A DNA stretch of 64,000 bases from DAONJL01 sp035405645 [NCBI: bacterium] (GTDB lineage Bacteria > JAGOBX01 > DAONJL01). Below are positions 35,107 through 43,944 of this stretch, one piece after another (position 1 is the stretch's first letter; each line of letters starts with the position of its first letter). Position numbers and translations under genes: made by a program. The stretch covers positions 1 through 64,000 of the forward strand of contig DAONJL010000005.1 in the NCBI GenBank assembly GCA_035405645.1. Reading direction: 5' to 3'. The notes under the pieces are model-generated. The model worked only from the letters and a program-made list of their open reading frames with translations. It did no database searches and was not told the origin of the DNA.

Positions 35107-36717
35107 TTATTTTATATATAGTTTTTTAAAAGTCAGGAATACTAAATAAATTGCTAAAATAAAAAGAATTATATCAATAATACCAATCAAAGTAAATTTG
35201 TAAATAAGCATAATATTAAAAAGCGAAGTTAAAGTTACAACAAGCATAAAAATCATTGGCAGTAAAACGAAAAAATAATTTTTCTTTATTTTGGCTAACC
35301 ATAATGTAATTGCTAATAAAGCAAGAGCAGCAAGTAATTGATTTGTTGTGCCAAATATAGGCCAGATTGATTTGTAAGCAGGAATTGGATTACCCTGAGC
35401 ATCTTTAATATTTGTAAAGGTAATAATTAAAGGTAAAATTAATGTTAGAAGTGTTGCAATAATTCTTGTTTTTTTAATATCCCAATTAAAAAATTCCTGT
35501 AATATATATCGACTGATTCTCGTTGCTGTATCTAATGTAGTTATTAAAAAAGCAGATAAAATAAGAAGACCATAACTTTCGCCATATTCTTGAGGAATAT
35601 TAAATAAACTTAAAAATTTACTAATGCCTTTACTAAAAATAATTGGACCACTTGCTTTTGCTAATTCATCTTCTTTTGATAAAATCATTATTGTAGCAAG
35701 AGCAAGTATAGCTAAAATACCTTCAATAATCATAGCACCATAGCCAATTTTAAATGCATCTTTTTCTTTATTTAATTGTTTTGATGTTGTGCCAGAACCA
35801 ACAAGAGAATGAAAACCTGAAATTGCACCACAGGCAATAGTAACAAAAAGCACTGGAAATAAAGATTGATTATTAACAGAAAATGCATAAAAAGCAGGAT
35901 AAGAAATTTTATATCCACCAAACAATAAACCAATTATACAGATTATTATAACAGAATAAAGTAAAAAAGAAGAGAGATAATCACGCGGTTGAAGTAATAA
36001 CCATACAGGTAGAATAGAAGCAAAGAAAGCATAAACAATTAAGATAATATCAGCAGTATATTTAGCATCATTATAAAAAAATACAGGAAAAGATAAAGGA
36101 AATTTTTGACTGACAATTATAGTTAAAAAAATTAAAATAACAAAAATAAGTGTTGTGATTGAAAAATTGGTTTTTAGTTTATAAATAAAAAAACCAAAGA
36201 GCACTGCTAAAATAATATATACAATTGAAGCAGTAGCAACAGAACCTTTTTGAACAAATGTAATTGCAGTTAAATCAAGAAAAACAATTAGCACATAAAC
36301 AAGTGTTAACCAGATAAAAAATAGAAACATTTTGTAAGGGAAAATACCAAGATATTCTTTTATTATTTCAGCAATTGATTTTGCTTTATGTCTTATTGAT
36401 ATAACAATAGAAGAATAATCGTGTACACCGCCAAAAAAAATTGTTCCTATTATTATCCATAAAAAAGCAGGGAACCAGCCAAACATAGCAGCTGCCATTA
36501 TAGGTCCAATAATCGGACCAGCACCAGCAATTGAAGAAAAATGATGACCTAATAAAACAATTGGTCTTGTTGGAATAAAATCGACATTATCTTTCATTGA
36601 ATGCGCTGGTGTAGGATTTTCATCATTTAATTCAAATTTTTTTATTAAATATTTTCCATATATAATATAAGCGAGAAGAAAAAATAATAAACTAATAATT
36701 AAATAAATTATCAGCAT
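35107..36717 (-). CDS. cstA: CstA-family carbon starvation protein, peptide/pyruvate transporter
   Basis: 536 residues with about fifteen membrane segments. Family marks are LLGHHFSSIAGAGPIIGPIMAA, the GGVHDYSS loop, and CGAISGFHSLVGSGTTSKQL, followed by LITTLDTATRISRYILQE. Members import peptides or pyruvate during carbon limitation. It is shorter than E. coli CstA (about 700) and close in size to the BtsT-like and clostridial forms. With serine dehydratase and PFOR in the genome, pyruvate or peptide uptake would fit an amino-acid fermenter. The gene is alone and has its own promoter. Confidence 0.93.
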   Translation of the reverse strand: MLIIYLIISLLFFLLAYIIYGKYLIKKFELNDENPTPAHSMKDNVDFIPTRPIVLLGHHFSSIAGAGPIIGPIMAAAMFGWFPAFLWIIIGTIFFGGVHDYSSIVISIRHKAKSIAEIIKEYLGIFPYKMFLFFIWLTLVYVLIVFLDLTAITFVQKGSVATASIVYIILAVLFGFFIYKLKTNFSITTLIFVILIFLTIIVSQKFPLSFPVFFYNDAKYTADIILIVYAFFASILPVWLLLQPRDYLSSFLLYSVIIICIIGLLFGGYKISYPAFYAFSVNNQSLFPVLFVTIACGAISGFHSLVGSGTTSKQLNKEKDAFKIGYGAMIIEGILAILALATIMILSKEDELAKASGPIIFSKGISKFLSLFNIPQEYGESYGLLILSAFLITTLDTATRISRYILQEFFNWDIKKTRIIATLLTLILPLIITFTNIKDAQGNPIPAYKSIWPIFGTTNQLLAALALLAITLWLAKIKKNYFFVLLPMIFMLVVTLTSLFNIMLIYKFTLIGIIDIILFILAIYLVFLTFKKLYIK

Positions 36718-36745
36718 ACTTCACCTCTCTAATATTTTTTTGAAA

Positions 36746-36774
36746 ATATTAATTATCTAAAATAATTTTGTCAA
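36746..36774 (-). promoter_or_regulatory. Promoter of cstA
   Basis: Minus strand TTGACA (36774-36769) and TAATAT (36751-36746), spacer 17. A GAGGTG ribosome site lies directly before the ATG. Confidence 0.55.
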
Positions 36775-36876
36775 ATATTATTAATTTTAAAACTAATAAA
36801 TTTATAGTTATTTTTATTTTTTAAATTCAAATTTTTTAAATAAATTAATACTTGTTTCAATAAAGACATTTTTTAT

Positions 36877-36906
36877 TTGACATTTTTATTTTTTTAAAAT
36901 TTTATA
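36877..36906 (+). promoter_or_regulatory. Possible promoter of the 36.9-46.3 kb operon
   Basis: TTGACA at 36877-36882 with TTTATA at 36901-36906 (spacer 18). The -10 is imperfect. An AAGGAAG ribosome site precedes the ATG at 36943. Confidence 0.4.
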
Positions 36907-36942
36907 TAAAAATAAATTTTAAGAAAAATAAGGAAGACGAAA

Positions 36943-39900
36943 ATGCTTGTTAAAATAAATAATAAAGAAATAAATGTAGATACTAAAAAAACAATATTAC
37001 AGGTTTGCAAAGACAATAATATATTTTTACCAGCATTTTGCTATGATGAAAAATTAGAACCTTATGCTTCTTGCTGGATGTGTATTGTTGAAATAAAAGG
37101 ACGAAAAGGTGTATTTCCTGCCTGCGCTACATTGATAGATGATGGAATGGAAATTTTCACGAATACTGATTTATTAAATAATTTAAGAAAAACAAATTTA
37201 GAATTATTATTTTCAAATCATTATGCTGATTGTTATGCGCCCTGTAAATTAACCTGTCCATCAAATATAGATATTCAAGCATATATTGCTTATATAAATC
37301 GTGGTGATTATAGAAGCGCAATAAAAACAATAAAAGAAGATTGTCCATTACCAGTTTCAATTGGTCGTATTTGTCCGCATCCTTGTGAAGAAAAATGTAG
37401 AAGAAATTATATGGAATCAGCTGTTGCAATAAATAATTTAAAAAGATTTGTTGCTGATTGGGATTTGAATTCTGCACAACCATATATTCCTCCAATAAAA
37501 GAAGCAGATAAAAAATTTAAAGTAGCAATAATAGGTGCTGGTCCTGCTGGTTTAAGTTGTGCTTACTATCTCGCACAGGAAAGTTATACAATTGATATTT
37601 ATGAAATGATGCCAGCAGCAGGTGGAATGCTTCGTTATGGTATTCCTGAATATAGATTACCAAAAGAAATATTACAAAAAGAAATTGATTTATTATTAAA
37701 AACAGGTGATATAAATATTCTTTTTAATAAAAAATTAGGTAGAGATTTTACAATATCATCATTACAAAAATTATATAATGCAATTTTTATTGGCATTGGT
37801 GCCTGGCAAAGTAATTTAATGAATATAGAAGGTGAAAATTTAAATGGTATATATCAAGGTATTGATTTTTTAAGAGATGTAAATTCAAATAAAAAAATAG
37901 AGATAGGGAAAAAAGTTGCTGTTATTGGTGGCGGTAATACAGCAATTGATGCAGCAAGAACATCATTGCGATTAGGTGCTGAAAAAGTTTTTATTATTTA
38001 TCGACGAGCAAAAGAACAAATGCCAGCAAATGAAGAAGAAATACAAGAAGCAGCAGAAGAAGGAATAGAATTTTTATTTTTAACAAATCCAGTAAAATAT
38101 TTTGGTGATGAGAATAATAGAGTAAAATCGATAGAATGTATAAAAATGAAATTAGGTGAAAAAGATCAATCAGGCAGGGCAAAACCAGTTCCAATTGAAA
38201 ATTCAAATTTTAAAATTGATATTGATAATGTTATTTTAGCAATTGGTCAATATGTTGATAAAAATGGATTATCAGAATTACAATTAAATAAAGACAATAC
38301 AATAATTGTAAATACAAATAATTATCAGACAAATCTACTATCAGTTTTTGCTGGTGGTGATGCAGTTAGTGGCCCTGATATAGCAATAAGAGCAATAAAT
38401 GCCGGCAAGCACGCAGCAAGAGCAATAATAAATTTTTTAAATAATAAAGAATATCAAGTTCCAAAAATTTTTTCAATAACAAAAGAAACATTTGGAGAAA
38501 TAAATAAAGATGAATTTGCAAAATATCCAAAAATCCAAAGAAATGAAACAAGAAAATTAGATGCTGAAAAAAGAAAAAATAATAATAAAGAGGTAGCAAA
38601 TACATATACTGAAAACGAAGCAAAAACAGAAACAATGCGATGTTTAAGTTGTGGTTGCAATGATGTTGATTATTGTAAATTAAAAGAATATGGCGAAAAA
38701 TATAAAGTTGATTTCAATAATTTTTTAGGCGAAATAAAAAGAATACCAGTTGATATTTCTCATCCTTATATTATTCGGAATAATAATAAGTGCATAAATT
38801 GCGGTAAATGTGTAAGAATTTGTTTAGAATATCAAGGACCAGGTGCCTTTGGTTATATTTATCGTGGTTTTGATAGCCTCATTGCTTCAAAATTTAATTT
38901 GCCATTTGTTAAATCAGAATGCACTTCTTGTGGCCAATGCATTGTTGCCTGTCCAACAGGTGCATTAATGGAAAAAGTACCATTTGGCAAACCAGGACCA
39001 TATAAAACAAAAACTGTAAAATCAAAGTGTTTGTATTGTAATCTTGCTTGCAATATTGAGTTAAATATAACTGAAAAAGATATTATCAGCATAAGACCAG
39101 AAAAAATAAATGAATATAATTATGATATTTTATGCAGTCGAGGAAAATTTAATTTCTTTAATTTGTCCAAAAGAGAAAAAGAATATAAGAAAATTTCATT
39201 ACAAAATTTAATAGAAATTATTAAAAGTGAAAAAAATGTTTTAATAAATTTATCACCAGTTTTATTAAATAATGAATTAGAAAAAATAAAAATTTTCTTT
39301 AATCGAAATTTTGGGATAAAAAATTTTTCTTTTGATGATTTGAAAAATTATATTATTTATAAAGAAAAAAGTGTGATTAAACCAATATCAATGAATGAAG
39401 TATTTACAACAAAAAGAATAATTTATTTAAGCGAAAGATATGAAAGACCTGATTATGAAGTAATATTAAAAAAGATAGAAAACACTCGAAATATAGAAAA
39501 AATAGTTATTTATAAAGATAATCAGCCATTTGAAAAAGAAAAGATGACTGAAATTTATAAAATTGAAAATTTTAATTTTGATAATATTTGCAAAATATTA
39601 AATAAATATAATGATTATATATTATTATTTGATTTGAATAAAATAGTTTTTATTAAAACTTTAATTGATTTTATAAATAAAGAAAAGATAAAATATTATT
39701 TATTAAGTCGCTATATAAATGAAGAAGGAGCATATAAATTTTATCAAAAAAATAAAGAATTATTTAATTTACAAAATGATGAAATTAATATTAGAATAAA
39801 TATTGGAGTTTTGAATTACGAAAGAAGATATAATAAAGAAATTATAATAAAAGAATTTTTATTAAGTAAAGAAAAGGATTATGATTTTTATTTGCCATTG

Positions 39901-40011
39901 ATTAGTCGGTATGAAATAACAGATAATTATTATAATCAAAATGGTGAAATACAAAATATTAAGGGAATAAAAAGATTAAGTGAAGATAAAATAAATTTTT
40001 TAGAATTATGA
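36943..40011 (+). CDS. GltD-type NAD(P)H flavoprotein with NuoG-like N-terminus and a molybdopterin-oxidoreductase stub
   Basis: 1022 residues in a mosaic. Residues 1-80: [2Fe-2S] ferredoxin fold (Cys33, 44, 47, 61). Residues 90-170: the Fe-S domain that precedes GltD (Cys97, 101, 105 and ICPHPCEEKC at 144-152). Residues 195-500: two Rossmann folds, IGAGPAG for FAD and IGGGNTA for NAD(P)H, with the AGGDAVSGPDIAIRAI ending. Residues 617-670: two 4Fe-4S motifs (CINCGKCVRIC, CTSCGQCIVACP). Residues 696-731: CLYCNLAC...C, the 4Fe-4S motif that opens molybdopterin oxidoreductases. The last 290 residues lack recognisable molybdopterin-binding motifs. It probably moves electrons between NAD(P)H and ferredoxin or a partner enzyme. 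Its stop overlaps the next start (ATGA). Confidence 0.85.
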   Translation: MLVKINNKEINVDTKKTILQVCKDNNIFLPAFCYDEKLEPYASCWMCIVEIKGRKGVFPACATLIDDGMEIFTNTDLLNNLRKTNLELLFSNHYADCYAPCKLTCPSNIDIQAYIAYINRGDYRSAIKTIKEDCPLPVSIGRICPHPCEEKCRRNYMESAVAINNLKRFVADWDLNSAQPYIPPIKEADKKFKVAIIGAGPAGLSCAYYLAQESYTIDIYEMMPAAGGMLRYGIPEYRLPKEILQKEIDLLLKTGDINILFNKKLGRDFTISSLQKLYNAIFIGIGAWQSNLMNIEGENLNGIYQGIDFLRDVNSNKKIEIGKKVAVIGGGNTAIDAARTSLRLGAEKVFIIYRRAKEQMPANEEEIQEAAEEGIEFLFLTNPVKYFGDENNRVKSIECIKMKLGEKDQSGRAKPVPIENSNFKIDIDNVILAIGQYVDKNGLSELQLNKDNTIIVNTNNYQTNLLSVFAGGDAVSGPDIAIRAINAGKHAARAIINFLNNKEYQVPKIFSITKETFGEINKDEFAKYPKIQRNETRKLDAEKRKNNNKEVANTYTENEAKTETMRCLSCGCNDVDYCKLKEYGEKYKVDFNNFLGEIKRIPVDISHPYIIRNNNKCINCGKCVRICLEYQGPGAFGYIYRGFDSLIASKFNLPFVKSECTSCGQCIVACPTGALMEKVPFGKPGPYKTKTVKSKCLYCNLACNIELNITEKDIISIRPEKINEYNYDILCSRGKFNFFNLSKREKEYKKISLQNLIEIIKSEKNVLINLSPVLLNNELEKIKIFFNRNFGIKNFSFDDLKNYIIYKEKSVIKPISMNEVFTTKRIIYLSERYERPDYEVILKKIENTRNIEKIVIYKDNQPFEKEKMTEIYKIENFNFDNICKILNKYNDYILLFDLNKIVFIKTLIDFINKEKIKYYLLSRYINEEGAYKFYQKNKELFNLQNDEINIRINIGVLNYERRYNKEIIIKEFLLSKEKDYDFYLPLISRYEITDNYYNQNGEIQNIKGIKRLSEDKINFLEL

Positions 40012-40868
40012 AAAAAGAGTTAATAAATTCATATATAAAGAGTCTTGAAATAACAAAAAATAACGCAAAAAATTTTTATTATTCATTTTTATTATTGCCT
40101 CCTAAAAAAAAATTTTCGATTTATTCTGTATATGCTTTTTGTCGTATTGCAGATGATATTGCTGATTCAAATTTAGATGATAATGAAAAATTAACAAGAA
40201 TAAATGAATTTGAAAAAGATTTTAAAAATATGCTTGAAAATAAAAAATTTAAAAATGAGATATTTCATTCGTTAAAAGATGTAATAAAAAATTTTAAAAT
40301 AGAACCAGAGTTCTTTTTGCAAATAATAGAAGGAATGAAAATGGATATAATTAAAAACAGATATAATTCTTTTAATGAATTATATTATTATTGTTTAAAA
40401 GTAGCAGGTACAGTTGCTTTTATTTGTTCATCTATTTTTTTAAAAGAAAAAATTATTCCTTATGAATTTTGTATAAATTTAGGATTAGCATTGCAAATGA
40501 CAAATATTATCCGTGATATTAAAGAAGATAAAGATAATAATAGAATATATTTGCCATTAGAAGATTTAAATAAATTTAATTATAGCGAAGAAGATTTAAA
40601 AAAAGAAAAAGTTAATTCTGCTTTTTTTAATTTAATAAAATATGAAATTGATAAAACAAAACAATTTTATAAAGAATCAGAGAAAAATTTAGATAGAAAT
40701 ATCATTAAACAATTATATACATTAGTTACAATTAAAGATATTTATTATTCTATTTTGCTTGAAATAGAAAAGAATCCAGAATTATTATATTCAAAAAGAT
40801 TTTCCATAAGTATTATTAAGAAGTTAAATATAGCAATAAAGAATTATTTAATAAATCTGGTAAAATAA
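40008..40868 (+). CDS. Squalene/phytoene synthase family enzyme
   Basis: 286 residues. Head-to-head prenyl transferase signatures are both present: YAFCRIADDIAD (first Asp-rich motif) and LALQMTNIIRDIKEDKDNNRIYLP (second Asp-rich motif with the R.YLP extension). It condenses two farnesyl or geranylgeranyl diphosphates into presqualene or phytoene. Length matches HpnC/HpnD/CrtB. Only one copy is in the window and there is no desaturase or cyclase nearby, so product is open. It overlaps the preceding NAD(P)H flavoprotein by four bases, which suggests that protein may supply reducing power, as squalene formation needs NADPH; this is inference. Confidence 0.88.
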   Translation: MKKELINSYIKSLEITKNNAKNFYYSFLLLPPKKKFSIYSVYAFCRIADDIADSNLDDNEKLTRINEFEKDFKNMLENKKFKNEIFHSLKDVIKNFKIEPEFFLQIIEGMKMDIIKNRYNSFNELYYYCLKVAGTVAFICSSIFLKEKIIPYEFCINLGLALQMTNIIRDIKEDKDNNRIYLPLEDLNKFNYSEEDLKKEKVNSAFFNLIKYEIDKTKQFYKESEKNLDRNIIKQLYTLVTIKDIYYSILLEIEKNPELLYSKRFSISIIKKLNIAIKNYLINLVK

Positions 40869-40871
40869 GCA

Positions 40872-41735
40872 ATGGAAAATAAAGTTACAAATAAATTTGT
40901 AATTATAGAAGATACCAAAAAAGTGAATAAAATTAAGCAAATATTAATGGAAGCATATGAATTTGAAGAACGGGAGAATCCAAATTGCATCTGGTTTTTA
41001 AAAGGCAAGAATTGTAGTGTATTTTATTATAAAAATAAAAAACTTTTTTTTCAAGGGAAAGAGGCAGAATATTTATTTAATTTAGTTGAAATCGATAATT
41101 ATATTACAATCAATAACAAAAAGTATAAATTACCGATATGTGGAACAGATGAAGCAGGAAAAGGTGATTATTTTGGACCGCTGGTAACAGCAGCAGTAGC
41201 AGTAACAGATGAAAATATAAAATTATTATCAAATTTGAATTTACAGGATTCAAAAAAAATTGATAGAGATAAATTAAGAAAATTAGCATTTGAAATAAAG
41301 AAAATTGCACCAACAACATTAATTGTATTAAATAATGCTAAATATAATGAAGTGTATAAAAAATATAGAAATATGAATAAAATTCTTTCTTATAGTCATT
41401 ATTTAGCAATTGTTAACTTATTTAAAAAAATCAAATTCAAGACAATTATTGTTGATAAATTTGGTAAAGAAGAATATTTAAATTGGCTGCTTAGAAATTA
41501 TCAATATGAAATAATTCAGGAAACCGAAGGTGAAAGATATTTGCCAGTTGCTGCTGCGAGTATTGTTGCTAAAGATAAATATTTATATGAATTAAATACT
41601 ATGAGTATTAAATATGATTTTGATTTCAAACCAGGATCTACACCTGATGTAAAAGAATTAGTAAAAAAATTTAAAGAAGAACATTCTGAAACAGAAGTAA
41701 ATGAGGTATTAAAATTAAATTTTAAAGTAGGCTAA
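40872..41735 (+). CDS. rnhC: Ribonuclease HIII
   Basis: 287 residues. Catalytic core shows CGTDEAGKGDYFGPLVTAAV (first Asp-Glu pair, with the Gly-Lys-Gly of type 2 enzymes), DSKKI and AAASIVAKDKYLYEL. The N-terminal 85 residues form the TBP-like substrate-binding domain (IWFLKGKNCSVFYYKNKKLFFQGKEAEYL) that separates RNase HIII from HII. It cuts RNA in RNA-DNA hybrids and Okazaki primers. It follows the prenyl synthase by three bases; the link is probably only transcriptional. Confidence 0.92.
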   Translation: MENKVTNKFVIIEDTKKVNKIKQILMEAYEFEERENPNCIWFLKGKNCSVFYYKNKKLFFQGKEAEYLFNLVEIDNYITINNKKYKLPICGTDEAGKGDYFGPLVTAAVAVTDENIKLLSNLNLQDSKKIDRDKLRKLAFEIKKIAPTTLIVLNNAKYNEVYKKYRNMNKILSYSHYLAIVNLFKKIKFKTIIVDKFGKEEYLNWLLRNYQYEIIQETEGERYLPVAAASIVAKDKYLYELNTMSIKYDFDFKPGSTPDVKELVKKFKEEHSETEVNEVLKLNFKVG

Positions 41736-41743
41736 TAATTATT

Positions 41744-42952
41744 ATGAATTGTCCAAAATGTGGTATTTATAATTCTGAAGGTGAAATATATTGTTCTAAT
41801 TGCAATTCATTTTTAAACATAGATAAATTAAAAAGTTTGTTTCAAGATGCTAAAAAATATATAAATCAAAAAGATTATTTTACTGCTGCAGTAATTTTAA
41901 TGAATTGTTTAAAATTATGTAAAAATACAGAATACGAAAAACAATTTGAATTGAATTTAAAACTTGTAAAAGGCAAGTTAAAGAATCAGCCTGAGCAAAT
42001 AAAAACAAAAATAAAAGAAATAATCGAATTAGAAGAACAACGCGAAATAGATAAAGCGATTCAAAATTGGAAGCAGATATTAGAATTAAATATTTTACCA
42101 CAATCTTTTAATGATAAAATAATAATGCGTTTACAAACACTTGAAAAAACTGAATTTCCAGAAGTAAAAAAAGAGGAAATAAAACCAGAGAAAAAAAGAA
42201 AAACAAAAAGTATTTCATTATTCTGGATAATTAAAAAATATAGTATATCTTTAATTTTTATAATTGGTTTTATTTATATATTCTATAATTTATTTTATAC
42301 ACCATCAAAATTTTATTTTATAAGAAAGTATTTTCAGAAAGATAATGTAGATGAAAACACTGAAAAGAAAAAGAATGTTAAATTATCAAATATTACTCAA
42401 AAACAAGATTTGTTATTTATTCGTTCATTAAAAGGCAAAAATAATTTTTATGTAACAAAAGCGAAAGAAAAAATTGAATTAAATGAATTTATGACTTTTT
42501 CTGAATTGCCAATAACAATAATAACAAATGAAGGTACAGTAGAATTCAAATTTAATTTTGATTTAATTATATTTAAGGTATTTGAAAATTCAAATATTGA
42601 AATTTCTGAAAAAGATAATATTCTATTTTTTAAATTAAATAATGGAAAATTTTATTTTAATATTAATAGTTTTTCAAAGAAGATAAATGTCATAACAAAT
42701 TTATGTGATATTTTATTGACTAATAATGTTTATTTATTTAATATATTAAATGATACTAATGAGATAATAGTTGGTAATTATCCTGTAACAGATAGTTTTA
42801 TAAAATTTAAAAAAAGTGATGAAAAAATAATGTTAGCACCAAAGACATTATTTAAAATAGTAGATGAGAAAAGACCTGAAATTTTTAGTAATATTGAAAA
42901 TGAAAGTTTTTATAAAGAATTAATTTATTGGAAATATAATTTAGTAAAATAA
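41744..42952 (+). CDS. Zinc-ribbon membrane protein with FecR-like C-terminal domain
   Basis: 402 residues. Residues 1-25 are a zinc ribbon (CPKCGIYNSEGEIYCSNC). A helical TPR-like region follows (about 25-140). One membrane segment lies at about residues 165-190 (YSISLIFIIGFIYIFYNLFY). The C-terminal half has repeated beta-strand pattern (FKVFENSNIEISEKDNILFFKLNNGKFYF...ILLTNNVYLFNI) resembling FecR domains, which sit outside the inner membrane. So a cytoplasmic zinc and TPR part is joined through the membrane to a periplasmic beta domain. Function is unknown. It is 8 bases after rnhC and 11 bases before the tail-anchored protein. Confidence 0.6.
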   Translation: MNCPKCGIYNSEGEIYCSNCNSFLNIDKLKSLFQDAKKYINQKDYFTAAVILMNCLKLCKNTEYEKQFELNLKLVKGKLKNQPEQIKTKIKEIIELEEQREIDKAIQNWKQILELNILPQSFNDKIIMRLQTLEKTEFPEVKKEEIKPEKKRKTKSISLFWIIKKYSISLIFIIGFIYIFYNLFYTPSKFYFIRKYFQKDNVDENTEKKKNVKLSNITQKQDLLFIRSLKGKNNFYVTKAKEKIELNEFMTFSELPITIITNEGTVEFKFNFDLIIFKVFENSNIEISEKDNILFFKLNNGKFYFNINSFSKKINVITNLCDILLTNNVYLFNILNDTNEIIVGNYPVTDSFIKFKKSDEKIMLAPKTLFKIVDEKRPEIFSNIENESFYKELIYWKYNLVK

Positions 42953-42963
42953 GGGAAAAGAAT

Positions 42964-43932
42964 ATGGATGAGAATAATAAAACCTCTGATAATGGAAAAG
43001 AAATAAATGCGTTGATAGTCAAGATAAAATTAAAAGGTTTTTTAATTGGTGGAATTTTATGTTATATAAATTTGCAGTTACAAAAAATAGAAAAAGTTGA
43101 ATCAATTATTTGTAATAATGCTTCATTATTAGTTCAATTTGAAGTCAATAGAACTTATAAGGTATTGGAAGATATTTTATTTGCAATTAAATTTAGAGGC
43201 GAAAAGTATGATGCACCTTATACAAATCAATTTAATGATTTATTAATGGAAGAATTAAGTAAAAAAGAGAAGATAGAAACATTAATAAAATTAGCAAAAG
43301 AAGGAGCAGAACAAAAACTAAATGATTTTTTTGTAAATATATTCAAATACACAATAACAAACTATTTTGAAGTGGTTGTCGGTTGCGAATTTATTAATTT
43401 TAATTTTTCAAAAATATCATCATCAGAAGTATTGCAGAAATATCAGAATGCATTTGAAGTAGTGCCAGTTACATCGCCAATAAAAGGAGTTCCAGCTCCA
43501 CAATTAAAAAAAGAAGATAAAATATATGTAAAATTTGAAGATAAAACACCAATGGGACAATATATAAAACAACAATTACAAGCAATAGCAGCGAATGAAA
43601 AAGAAGAAAGTGATGAAAATAATAAAAATCCAATATTAGTTGGGACAATTAAAGAAATGACAATTGTTGAAGTAAAATCAGTTAAAATGTTTGAGATAAT
43701 TGTTGAAATAAGTAATGAAATATATGGTCGTTGCACAGTGCCATTAACATTAAAAATAAAAAAATATAATGCAGAAGATGAAATGCAAAAGACAACAGAA
43801 GAAACAAAATCAGAAACAGAAATAACTATACAGGATAATAAAAAACAGGAACATTCATTAAAAATTGGTTGTATTGTTTCTATCTTTGTATTAATTATAA
43901 TTGCAATAATTATTTTCTTTTTATCGAAATAG
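42964..43932 (+). CDS. Hypothetical protein with C-terminal membrane anchor
   Basis: 322 residues. One membrane segment at the extreme C-terminus (IGCIVSIFVLIIIAIIIFFLSK) after a Lys/Glu/Thr linker makes it look tail-anchored, with the body in the cytoplasm. I do not recognise a domain. Notable segments are LKGFLIGGILCYINLQLQ near the N-terminus and a beta-rich central part (ILVGTIKEMTIVEVKSVKMFEIIVEI). It follows the FecR-like gene by 11 bases and has a GGGAAAAG ribosome site. Confidence 0.6.
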   Translation: MDENNKTSDNGKEINALIVKIKLKGFLIGGILCYINLQLQKIEKVESIICNNASLLVQFEVNRTYKVLEDILFAIKFRGEKYDAPYTNQFNDLLMEELSKKEKIETLIKLAKEGAEQKLNDFFVNIFKYTITNYFEVVVGCEFINFNFSKISSSEVLQKYQNAFEVVPVTSPIKGVPAPQLKKEDKIYVKFEDKTPMGQYIKQQLQAIAANEKEESDENNKNPILVGTIKEMTIVEVKSVKMFEIIVEISNEIYGRCTVPLTLKIKKYNAEDEMQKTTEETKSETEITIQDNKKQEHSLKIGCIVSIFVLIIIAIIIFFLSK

Positions 43933-43944
43933 AGTTCTTATCTA

